From the NCBI GenBank assembly GCA_002724925.1, contig PBQA01000029.1, positions 1-64,000 of the forward strand: 64,000 nt of DNA, read 5' to 3'. A program made the position numbers and the translations under genes. The notes beneath the pieces are model-generated. The model had not been told where the DNA came from. It saw only the letters and a list, made by a program, of their open reading frames with translations, and made no database searches. Of the stretch, positions 17,574-25,497 are shown one piece after another (positions within the stretch are counted from its first letter, which is position 1; every line of letters starts with the position of its first letter). The DNA is from Oceanospirillaceae bacterium (lineage in GTDB: Bacteria > Pseudomonadota > Gammaproteobacteria > Pseudomonadales > Oceanobacteraceae).

Positions 17574-18110
17574 ATGTTCAGTAATGACTTCAAATCCATA
17601 CTGCCGATTGAAAAGGATGACTTGAAAGTTTGTCTTTTTACTCTGGATGATATTTCAGAGCGATATATTGGTTGGTTGAACAATAAGGAACTGGTCAGGT
17701 TCAGTAATCAGAGATTTATGAATCATGATGAAGCCAGTTGTCGTGAGTTCTTTGATTCCGTAAGCCGGAGTAACTCGGTATTTCTTGCTGTGAAGCATAA
17801 AATTCACGGCCATATCGGCACGATGACGGTTCATTTCAATCAACGTCATGGCACGGCTGATATGGGAATCCTGATCGGTGAAACATCGGCTCCCGGTGCT
17901 GGTTCTACAGCCTGGTTAATGGTGATGGATAAGGTGCTTTCGTTGCCTGGTTTGCGTAAGGTGACTGCAGGCACCCTAGGCTGTAACAAGGCCATGCTGG
18001 GGGTTATTCGTAAGAGTGATATGGTCCCGGATGGTATTCGTGTACAGCATGAATTAGTTGAAGGCGTTGCTTTCGATATGTTGCATTTCGCCAGATTCTC
18101 CTATGACTGA
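17574..18110 (+). CDS. GNAT family N-acetyltransferase
   Basis: This 178-aa protein has a RimJ/RimL-like GNAT fold: FTLDDISERYIGWLNN at the start, a central strand pair around GHIGTMTVHFN, and GILIGE near the acetyl-CoA site. It is the second GNAT in the operon, after the one fused to PseG. It might be the true PseH or might acylate the amine made by the oxidoreductase/aminotransferase pair. Sequence alone does not decide. Confidence 0.7.
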   Translation: MFSNDFKSILPIEKDDLKVCLFTLDDISERYIGWLNNKELVRFSNQRFMNHDEASCREFFDSVSRSNSVFLAVKHKIHGHIGTMTVHFNQRHGTADMGILIGETSAPGAGSTAWLMVMDKVLSLPGLRKVTAGTLGCNKAMLGVIRKSDMVPDGIRVQHELVEGVAFDMLHFARFSYD

Positions 18111-19008
18111 TTTTCCTGCGGGGCGTTGTGGCATTGTCGCTCACGATGCGGGTGCGGCGAATCAGATCCTGCATTGGATTACGGCAGGCGATTTTTCTGA
18201 TATTGATATCATTCTATCTCTGCATGGCCCCGCTAAAAAAATAGCAGATCGTCTTGGGCTGCTGAATCAATTCGAAAACATCGACGATACAGAGGCGCTG
18301 GCTCAGAGGGTGGACTGGATTATCTCGGGCACAGGCTGGGCAACTGAAATCGAAAAGAATGTGATGTATCTCGCCCGACAGCGTGCAATTCCTGTATTCG
18401 CTGTGCTGGATCACTGGGTGAATTATCGTCCGAGACTGAACTATCAGGCGGATGGCCAGGCAGATATTGATGAGCTTTGGGTGGTTGATAATGAGGCTCA
18501 GGCTGTGGCAGCTTCAGAGTTTCCTGGTGCTTGTATACGAATCATGCCGGGTAGGTACCTGGAGGATCAGGTCGCGGAGATCAGTTCAGTAACAGAGTCT
18601 GGCACGGTTCTGTTTTTGATGGAGCCTGTGCGGGAGCAATGGGGTGATATGCAATCCGGTTCACTAAATCCCGGCGAGTTTTCAGCCTTCGAGTTTTTTC
18701 TCTCCGCTCTTAAAAAGACCGGTGCTAATGTCGGCAACATTGTGATTCGCCCTCATCCTTCTGACCCTCCCGGTAAGTACGACGCTCTTACTGAGTGTGT
18801 AGAGTTCAGAGTTTCTGTAAACACGGAAGATTCATTGTCACATGCGATCTCAGAGGCGACGTATGTTGTCGGATTAAACAGTTACGCGATGGTGGTGGCG
18901 TTAGCCGCAGGACGAAAAGTCTACTGTGCTTTGCCACCGATTGCGCCTGCATGTGTGTTACCACACACAGGTATTATTGATCTTCGAAACGAATCATTCG
19001 GCGTATAG
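18103..19008 (+). CDS. unassigned GT-B-like protein ending the pse operon
   Basis: This 301-aa protein is taken from the ATG at 18103, which overlaps the GNAT stop; an in-frame start at 18058 would overlap more. It has an N-terminal Rossmann-like start (GIVAHDAGAANQIL), and a C-terminal half with VIRPHPSD and VGLNSYAMVVALAAGRKVY. This HP plus Ser/Asn layout is reminiscent of capsule and sialic-acid-type glycosyltransferases. No family was recognised with certainty. Its last 15 bp overlap the convergent maf gene. Confidence 0.5.
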   Translation: MTDFPAGRCGIVAHDAGAANQILHWITAGDFSDIDIILSLHGPAKKIADRLGLLNQFENIDDTEALAQRVDWIISGTGWATEIEKNVMYLARQRAIPVFAVLDHWVNYRPRLNYQADGQADIDELWVVDNEAQAVAASEFPGACIRIMPGRYLEDQVAEISSVTESGTVLFLMEPVREQWGDMQSGSLNPGEFSAFEFFLSALKKTGANVGNIVIRPHPSDPPGKYDALTECVEFRVSVNTEDSLSHAISEATYVVGLNSYAMVVALAAGRKVYCALPPIAPACVLPHTGIIDLRNESFGV

Positions 19009-21045
19009 ATGCTCGTTAGAAACGATATCGTTGCGAACCCATGGGTCTGCAGTATCCGGGTATTGCTTAGACGTAATACTGTCGTAATGAGACGGTAGAT
19101 CTTCAAGAAATTTCCCAAAGTTACTCTTCCATTCAGTAATAAATTTATCCCGGCTGGCTTTATTTTCTATCGAAAGTGAGTGAGCACACCCGATATTCAG
19201 GTAATGCCATATTGAACCGCGTATGAAGTATGCGGTCAGGCCATACTTAGGGAAGACCTGTTGCAGTAGATTCAGGTTGATCGTGTGGCACACACGAAAT
19301 ACGTCTTCAGGTTCGGTCGATTTCAGAGAATTTAAGCACACACTGAATGAGCGGCTGATTTCTTTCAGGAAAGCACCGAGCTCGTCGATTTTCTCGCGCA
19401 TCTGCTTCTGTGTGAAGGGTGTACCTTTGAGTGCCTTCAGAAATTCGGTTGAAGCGATGTCTTCACGTGTAGCGAAGAAGTCATCTACGGCATCCGGTGT
19501 AAGATATTCAGTGTTGGCGATCTTTGCGCCTTCTGAACATGCGTAGCTTTGTGTTTGCTGGTGCAGTGTGCGGTGCTTTGTCAGTTGTTCAATACTCATC
19601 CTTGAGGTGTTGTACATTGGAAAAGTGTACATAGGGTCGCCATGAACTGATTCGGTTTCGACCAATTTCTCCAGATTACGTTTAACCCCTTCTTTGATGG
19701 AGTCACTCATTTTATCGCTGAAGTAGATGCTGTTCTTCGAGTGATGCTGATTCTTCTCCGGGAAGCCGAAGTCCATGCCGTACAGGAAGACGCTTTTAAG
19801 TTGAAGGTGAGTTGCTACGGCCACGCCGGTGTTGGTGCAGGTTGGCGTCGCTCTGTGTACGATTTCTTCCTGGCTGCCGAACATATTTCCCAGCGCCGTT
19901 GAGTCTTTCAGAAAGTAGTAACCGTGTCTGAATAAGCTAAATACCTGGGGAGGCAGCTGTAGGGCGCCAACCAGCAACGTATTTTCAAAGAATTCTGGAT
20001 GCTCGATTTTTGAAAGATGATCGTACGTCAACATGTGCGATTCAATTTCAACGTGTATATCGGGCATGAGTCCGGCAGCAATAATGCTGTGTACCGATGT
20101 TCCGCACGAGATCAGTAACATCTTATTGCGATGGCGCTTAATTTCTTCAACCCGCATATCAAAGGATGGTCCACCGCCGACGATAACCGCTGGTAGAGTG
20201 GTATCTATCTGGTCGTAAGACATAGGTGGCACGCCTGCGCCAATATTATGCAGAGCATTGTTAAGCTGATTTATTTCATCGTCATAGTAGCCCCACTGAT
20301 TCAGGAAGAAGTGCATATCCCCCTGTATACGTTTGACTATGGGGTTATAGGGCGCACTGCTTATGTGATTATAAAAGAGAGCGCACAGCGGGAAGCTCGG
20401 GCCGTAGTTGATCAGTAGGTTCCAGAGTGCGGGAGAAGACACCTCCGGTGGAGCGACTCCGCCGTTGGCGACGAGTATGTCGATCTTATTGCCTTTCCTT
20501 TCAAACTCGCGGAATAGATCTTCCCAGTCAGTGACATAGAGGCTGGCGAAGAAGTACTCAGGATCTGGCTCGAAAATGATGACGTTAAGAATTCGGTTTT
20601 CCCGGATCATTCTTTCGATATGGATACCCAGGCCACAGCCAAAGAATACGATCATGGGATAGAAATCGGGAATGGTGTAATTCTGGGTCAGGTCTGCATC
20701 GTCCGGGATCTGATCCGTCAGAGCGTGCATACGTTTAGAGAAGAAACGATGAAAGCCAATCTCCCCCGGACTGGGTGGCAGTATGGTGGCTATTGATTGT
20801 CCGGGGCCGAAGTTGTCTTTGTATGCGTCAACTTCTCTATCTGCAAAGGCATGCGCATCACCTTGATACAAACTTTGTTTGTCGTGCCAAAGATCGACGC
20901 TACCTGTATCGCCATCAATATTCAGCGTCAGTCTACTGAAGCTTTCCTGCAACGCAGTTTGATACAGAGCAGGGTGCTTCTTCTTAAAGTACGCCAGATT
21001 TTTGTCTTTCAGCGCCATAGCACCGGCGGCTCGTGGGTGTGTCAT
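18994..21045 (-). CDS. Maf-type flagellin nonulosonic acid glycosyltransferase (DUF115)
   Basis: This 683-aa motility-associated factor probably attaches the CMP-activated nonulosonic acid to serine or threonine of flagellin in the cytoplasm. The central MptE-like DUF115 domain is visible from ALHNIGAGVPPM through VIVGGGPSFD, ISCGTSVHSI, PDIHVEIE and YGMDFGFPEKNQHH. The start at 21045 is chosen for AAGGAG 7 nt upstream; a longer frame to 21144 has no such site. It is read convergently to the pse operon and divergently from fliC, so it has its own promoter. Confidence 0.9.
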   Translation of the reverse strand: MTHPRAAGAMALKDKNLAYFKKKHPALYQTALQESFSRLTLNIDGDTGSVDLWHDKQSLYQGDAHAFADREVDAYKDNFGPGQSIATILPPSPGEIGFHRFFSKRMHALTDQIPDDADLTQNYTIPDFYPMIVFFGCGLGIHIERMIRENRILNVIIFEPDPEYFFASLYVTDWEDLFREFERKGNKIDILVANGGVAPPEVSSPALWNLLINYGPSFPLCALFYNHISSAPYNPIVKRIQGDMHFFLNQWGYYDDEINQLNNALHNIGAGVPPMSYDQIDTTLPAVIVGGGPSFDMRVEEIKRHRNKMLLISCGTSVHSIIAAGLMPDIHVEIESHMLTYDHLSKIEHPEFFENTLLVGALQLPPQVFSLFRHGYYFLKDSTALGNMFGSQEEIVHRATPTCTNTGVAVATHLQLKSVFLYGMDFGFPEKNQHHSKNSIYFSDKMSDSIKEGVKRNLEKLVETESVHGDPMYTFPMYNTSRMSIEQLTKHRTLHQQTQSYACSEGAKIANTEYLTPDAVDDFFATREDIASTEFLKALKGTPFTQKQMREKIDELGAFLKEISRSFSVCLNSLKSTEPEDVFRVCHTINLNLLQQVFPKYGLTAYFIRGSIWHYLNIGCAHSLSIENKASRDKFITEWKSNFGKFLEDLPSHYDSITSKQYPDTADPWVRNDIVSNEHLYAE

Positions 21046-21147
21046 GCCATTTCTCCTTATTGAACAGAGAAAGTAGCAGAGATCATGCCACCTGAAGGGG
21101 GGAGCAGACTTGCAGGAAGAGCACAGAAAAACATTTCGTAACAAACT

Positions 21148-21176
21148 TTTTTAATGCCAGATTTGGTGAGTGTCAA
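21148..21176 (-). promoter_or_regulatory. putative sigma70 promoter for maf
   Basis: On the minus strand TTGACA (21176-21171) and TAAAAA (21153-21148) are separated by 17 nt. They lie about 100 nt upstream of the maf start. The -35 is perfect and the -10 matches four of six. Confidence 0.45.
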
Positions 21177-21272
21177 AAATAATTTTCTATATATATCAGT
21201 GGGTTAGCAGGGGTGTTGCGAGGGTGTCAAAAGGGTGTCGCATATGCCCCTCACTTTGTTGAAAAAAACTTC

Positions 21273-21299
21273 TAAAGAACTCTACGGGGGCGCCGTTAA
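21273..21299 (+). promoter_or_regulatory. sigma28 (FliA) promoter of fliC
   Basis: TAAAGAAC-N11-GCCGTTAA has the exact 8-11-8 layout of the FliA consensus (TAAAGTTT-N11-GCCGATAA). It predicts a leader of about 75 nt before the flagellin ATG at 21381, which is preceded by a CAGGAGA ribosome site. Confidence 0.85.
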
Positions 21300-21380
21300 A
21301 CCCTATGACAAAGTCAGGCGGAGCCGAAAAGCGTCGAAGGTGATGCCGGTTCCAATAGAAGTAGGTACAGGAGAAACACC

Positions 21381-24300
21381 ATGCCTCAAATTATTAATAC
21401 CAACATTGCCTCGCTGAACGCTCAGCGTAACCTGGACAAATCCCAGTCGGCGAACCAGCAGGCCTTGCAGCGCCTGTCTTCTGGTCTCCGAATCAACAGC
21501 GCGAAAGACGACGCTGCTGGTCTGGCGATTTCTACCCGTTTCACTTCTCAGATCAAAGGTCTGGATGTAGCCGTACGTAACGCCGGTGACGGTATTGCTC
21601 TGGCACAGACTGCTGAAGGTGCACTGGGTTCTATTAACGAATCTCTGCAGCGTATTCGTGAGCTGGCGGTTCAGTCTGCTAACGCCACTAACTCTGACGT
21701 TGACCGTGAAGCTCTCCAGGCTGAGGTTGATCAGCTGGTTTCTGAGATTTCGCGTACTGCAGAAGAAACTGACTTCAACGGTCGTAAACTGTTGGACGGT
21801 TCTTTCTCTGCAACCTTCCAGGTTGGCGCTAACGCTGGTCAGACGGTTGATATCTCTATCGGTGAGCTGACTGCTGACAAGCTGGGTTCTTCTTCTCAGT
21901 CAGGTCTTTCAGCGCGTGGTACTGACAACGCTCTGGAAAACGGCGACCTGGTTCTTAACGGTGTTGCGATTGCCGCTTCCCGTGCAGAAGACGACACTTC
22001 TTCTGTCTCTAACAATGTCGCTTCTGCGATTTCTAAAGCAGCAGCGATTAACCGTTACAGCGACGAAACTGGCGTTACCGCTCAGGTAAATGAAAACGTT
22101 GCTGGTGGTAGTGAGATGAGCGGCACCGCGGGTTCCGGTACTTTCACTTTGAACGGCGTAGACATTTCTTTCTCTACAACGACCGATACGGCGCAATCCC
22201 GTGCAGCGATCACGCAGGCAATCAACGCGGTTGCTGAACAGACTGGTGTTCGTGCGGTTGATACTGAAAACGGTTCGACGGGTGTAAACCTGGTTGCTGA
22301 AGACGGCCGGAACATCACTCTGAGCTTCGATACCACTGAACTGACTGGCCTTGACCAGGATACCTTTGCTGCGGCAACCGGTCTGTCTGGCGGTGCGACG
22401 CTGCAGTCTGGTACCACATACAGCAACACCTACGAAGGTGGTTACACTCTGATTGCTGACGGCGACCAGAAAACCATTGAAGTATCTGGTGGTAACGGCA
22501 CTGGCCGTGGCGACCTGGCAAACGCGGGTCTGACTGCGGGTACATACGACCGAGCTGAAGCAGTCTCTGTGTCTTCTAAAGTGGCTGACACTACCTCTGC
22601 CTCTACTGTGGGCGGCGGTTCGCTGGCGAACACTCTGCAGCGTGCTGACTCCGGCGGTACCTTCATTTCGCAAACCACTGGTTCTGTGACAACTACCGTA
22701 ACGACTACGGCAACTGCAGCACAGATCACCGACAGTGGTGCATCTCTGACGATTGTTCAGGGTACAACTGCGGTTACTTACTCGAATGCGGGTAACCAGG
22801 ACATCGCTGCATATGCAGATGCTGCTGAGACTGCGGCAACGACTGCGGGTATCGATGTTAACTTCTACGAGCAGGGCACCATGACGCTTTCGGGTCTGGA
22901 TGCGGGTGACTCGTTTGACATCGGTGGCGTGACTGTAAACGTTTCTGGTACTTCTGCGATTCTCCGTGCGGAAAGCGTGGTTGATCAGCTGAACGCTGGT
23001 AACTTTGCTGCGGACCTGGGCGCAACAGGTTTCCTCAATGCTGAACTGGACGGTACTGGCGGTGATGTGACCTTCACATTCCGCAACGAAACTGCCACCC
23101 AGCTGACTGCCGATCGTACGACTGCAGGTGCAGTAACCATCGACGGTACTACGATCTCAACAGGCGCAAATGGGACCATTCTGACTGGTGAGCTGGCCTT
23201 CGCATCAACGTCTGCAACTGGTGAAGCGGTTGACGTAACTCTGACTGACGCTGGTACTGAACTGCTGGGTGCAGCGGGTACTGTGACGGATAGTTCTTCT
23301 GCTGGTGATGTACTGACAACTACCGCTGAAACGAACCTTTCTGTGAGTGTTGGCGGTGTTGATGCATCACCTGCTGCGCCTCTGCAGGCAGGCTCAACGG
23401 TTGCAGAACTGGCAAGCACCATTAACGGTGTGAGCGGTGTCAGCGCCTACGAAGAGATTAACCTGACCATTACAGACTCGGCTCTTGAATCTGGTGAGCA
23501 GCTGCGCTTCTCGGCGGGTGGTACTGATATCGATGTAACGGCTACTCCAGACAGCGATGGTAACTTCACGCTGCAAGGTCTGGCTGATGACATCAACGGT
23601 ACTGACTTCTCTACAGCCAATATGGATGTATCAGCAACTTACGACGCAGACAGCGGCGAAGTATCACTGACTATCCGTAACTACAGCGCTAACACGGTTA
23701 GCCTGGAAACTGAGAACGCCAGCGGCCAGACCATTACAGTCGCTGAAGGCGGTACTACAGATATTGGAGAAAACGCTCTGAATCTGTCGGGCGAACTGAA
23801 GTTCTACTCTGACGATGGCAAAGACGTAAACGTTACTCTGTCTGATCCAACGACTGGTGGCGAGCTCTTTAGCGGTAACAGCGCTTCTGAAGACTACACA
23901 GGTGTGAACGGTCTTGAAGACGGTGACCTGCTGATCAACGGCGTAACCATCGGTGGCGCGGATGTGAATGCGGATACTTCTTCTGCAACTGTATCGTCTG
24001 ATGGCTCTAAGATCCTCTCTTCTGAGAAGTCTCAGTCAGCGATCGCGATTGCAGCAGCAATCAACAAAGTATCTGACGAGACCGGCGTATCTGCTGAAGT
24101 TAACGCGACCGAAGTGGTTGGTGGCGACGGCACTAACGTTGACCTGACTCAGTTCGAAGAGGGTGATCAGGCTGGTATCTACATCAACGGTGTAGAAGTC
24201 GGTACGGTAACCCTGCAGACTGATGGTGGCGGTAACCTGGACTCTGACCGTGCACGTGCTGACGCACTGAACCTGATTAACCAGAACTCTGGTAAAACAG

Positions 24301-24953
24301 GTGTGGTAGCTGAAGACAACGGTGTGTCTCTGACGCTGACTGCAGCAGATGGTCGTAACGTCTCCATCGCAATCGACGATAAGTCTGGCTCAAGCGCCTC
24401 TATCGGTGCAGTGCTGGGTCTGGATGCTGGCGTCGACGGTATCGGTGAAGCAACCTTCGGTGAGGGCTCTGTAGCAGGCGGCGGTACTTCTGCGGAAGCT
24501 GCGGCTTACGAGACCACTTACGGTTCGATCTCACTGTCTTCTGCGAAAGAGTTCACTCTGGAAGGTGGTGCGAACGGTAACTCTGAACTGGATGCAATCG
24601 GTCTGGCGACAGGTACTTACGGCGGCGGTGAAGATGGTCAGTTCCTGGCTGACATCGACATCTCTACCTTCGAAGGCGCTCAGGAAGCTATCACCGCGAT
24701 CGACAATGCGATCGGTCAGGTGGCGAGCCAGCGAGCCGACCTTGGTGCGATTCAGAACCGTCTCGAATCCACAGTGAGCAACCTGCAGGTGACCTCTGAG
24801 AACCTGAATGCTGCGAACTCACGGATTCAGGATGCCGACTTTGCGGCCGAAACCGCCGAGCTGTCACGTACTCAGGTACTGCAGCAGGCTGGTATCTCGG
24901 TACTGGCTCAGGCCAACGCCGCAGGTCAGCAGGTACTGTCTCTGCTGGGATAA
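21381..24953 (+). CDS. fliC: flagellin, giant form (1190 aa)
   Basis: This is the filament subunit. Residues 1-165 are the conserved N-terminal D0/D1 (INTNIASLNAQRNL, LSSGLRINSAKDDAAGLAI). Residues from about 1088 are the C-terminal D1/D0 (RIQDADFAAETAELSR, ending QQVLSLLG). Between them lie some 900 surface residues against about 200 in many flagellins. This insert shows two module types in mirrored order: A (about 183-395 and 843-1085, each with xLNGVxI and AAINxxSDETGVxAxVN) and B (about 500-634 and 693-836, each ending GELxF...VTLxD). It is rich in Ser/Thr and has no Cys, so it offers many O-glycan sites for Maf. Confidence 0.95.
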   Translation: MPQIINTNIASLNAQRNLDKSQSANQQALQRLSSGLRINSAKDDAAGLAISTRFTSQIKGLDVAVRNAGDGIALAQTAEGALGSINESLQRIRELAVQSANATNSDVDREALQAEVDQLVSEISRTAEETDFNGRKLLDGSFSATFQVGANAGQTVDISIGELTADKLGSSSQSGLSARGTDNALENGDLVLNGVAIAASRAEDDTSSVSNNVASAISKAAAINRYSDETGVTAQVNENVAGGSEMSGTAGSGTFTLNGVDISFSTTTDTAQSRAAITQAINAVAEQTGVRAVDTENGSTGVNLVAEDGRNITLSFDTTELTGLDQDTFAAATGLSGGATLQSGTTYSNTYEGGYTLIADGDQKTIEVSGGNGTGRGDLANAGLTAGTYDRAEAVSVSSKVADTTSASTVGGGSLANTLQRADSGGTFISQTTGSVTTTVTTTATAAQITDSGASLTIVQGTTAVTYSNAGNQDIAAYADAAETAATTAGIDVNFYEQGTMTLSGLDAGDSFDIGGVTVNVSGTSAILRAESVVDQLNAGNFAADLGATGFLNAELDGTGGDVTFTFRNETATQLTADRTTAGAVTIDGTTISTGANGTILTGELAFASTSATGEAVDVTLTDAGTELLGAAGTVTDSSSAGDVLTTTAETNLSVSVGGVDASPAAPLQAGSTVAELASTINGVSGVSAYEEINLTITDSALESGEQLRFSAGGTDIDVTATPDSDGNFTLQGLADDINGTDFSTANMDVSATYDADSGEVSLTIRNYSANTVSLETENASGQTITVAEGGTTDIGENALNLSGELKFYSDDGKDVNVTLSDPTTGGELFSGNSASEDYTGVNGLEDGDLLINGVTIGGADVNADTSSATVSSDGSKILSSEKSQSAIAIAAAINKVSDETGVSAEVNATEVVGGDGTNVDLTQFEEGDQAGIYINGVEVGTVTLQTDGGGNLDSDRARADALNLINQNSGKTGVVAEDNGVSLTLTAADGRNVSIAIDDKSGSSASIGAVLGLDAGVDGIGEATFGEGSVAGGGTSAEAAAYETTYGSISLSSAKEFTLEGGANGNSELDAIGLATGTYGGGEDGQFLADIDISTFEGAQEAITAIDNAIGQVASQRADLGAIQNRLESTVSNLQVTSENLNAANSRIQDADFAAETAELSRTQVLQQAGISVLAQANAAGQQVLSLLG

Positions 24954-24964
24954 GGTAACCGGTA

Positions 24965-24990
24965 AGATGGGCTGGCTATTCAGCCCATCT
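24965..24990 (+). terminator. hairpin after fliC
   Basis: AGATGGGCTG and CAGCCCATCT form a perfect 10-bp stem around GCTATT, 12 nt after the flagellin stop. Only a short T-rich stretch follows. It probably stabilises the abundant fliC message and lets only part of transcription continue into flaG. Confidence 0.65.
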
Positions 24991-25020
24991 TTGCTGACTC
25001 AGATACCAACGAGGTGAATT

Positions 25021-25404
25021 ATGAACGAGCTGAGAAATAACATGATGGATAAGTCCGCTGCGGCGTCCACTGTCAGCGTCACCCAGGGTCAGTCTGCTAA
25101 GGTCAACGTCAGCGCTGATATCAGCGCTACCAGCGGCAAGGAATTGCCGCAGGGTACCGAAGCCCGGGCAGAGGTGAGTTCAGACAAAGTGCGTGACGCT
25201 GTTTCCCGTATCAATGAATACGTGCAACAGACAGAACGGACTCTGGACTTCAAACTGGATGAAAACAGCGGTAAGACGGTTATCAGCGTCTATGATAAAG
25301 CTTCTGCGGAACTGATTCGTCAGATCCCCAGCGAGCTGGCCCTTGAGCTGGCGCAGAAATTGAATGATGAAGAGCCATCTTTATTGTTCAGTGCGCAAGT
25401 GTAA
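25021..25404 (+). CDS. flaG: FlaG family flagellar protein
   Basis: This 127-aa protein has the FlaG core in its second half (VRDAVSRINEYVQQ, LDFKLDENSGKTVISVYD, ELIRQIPSE). FlaG proteins influence filament length in other bacteria. The N-terminal half is variable and Ser/Thr-rich. It lies 67 nt after fliC with no clear promoter of its own, so it is probably expressed by read-through from the sigma28 promoter of fliC. Confidence 0.9.
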   Translation: MNELRNNMMDKSAAASTVSVTQGQSAKVNVSADISATSGKELPQGTEARAEVSSDKVRDAVSRINEYVQQTERTLDFKLDENSGKTVISVYDKASAELIRQIPSELALELAQKLNDEEPSLLFSAQV

Positions 25405-25422
25405 CGGTTAAGTAAACCGCTC

Positions 25423-25449
25423 TAAAAAGAGACCCGCACTGGCCGATAA
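25423..25449 (+). promoter_or_regulatory. sigma28 (FliA) promoter of fliD
   Basis: TAAAAAGA-N11-GCCGATAA has a perfect -10 and the exact 11-nt spacer. The -10 lies in the loop of the flaG terminator hairpin at 25432-25468 and the spacer covers its left arm. Transcription would begin within the right arm, about 40 nt before the fliD ATG. Confidence 0.85.
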
Positions 25450-25468
25450 GGTGAGTGTGGGTTTTTTT
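25432..25468 (+). terminator. rho-independent terminator after flaG
   Basis: ACCCGCACT (25432-25440) pairs with AGTGTGGGT (25454-25462), with one G-U pair, and is followed by seven T. It should end the fliC-flaG transcript. The 13-nt loop contains the -10 of the fliD promoter. Confidence 0.8.
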
Positions 25469-25497
25469 ATGTCCGCAATGTGCGGCAAGAGGATTGT

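Noticed and set aside
21235-21417. 60-codon frame before fliC
   Set aside because: It contains the sigma28 promoter and overlaps the flagellin start in another frame, so it is not a gene.
21909-22673. 254-codon minus-strand frame within fliC
   Set aside because: Antisense shadow of the repetitive flagellin insert, rich in Arg and Cys, with no start context.
22880-23890. Internal repeats of fliC as a recent tandem array or phase-variable locus
   Set aside because: The copies are strongly diverged at DNA level, so recombination between them is unlikely to be frequent.
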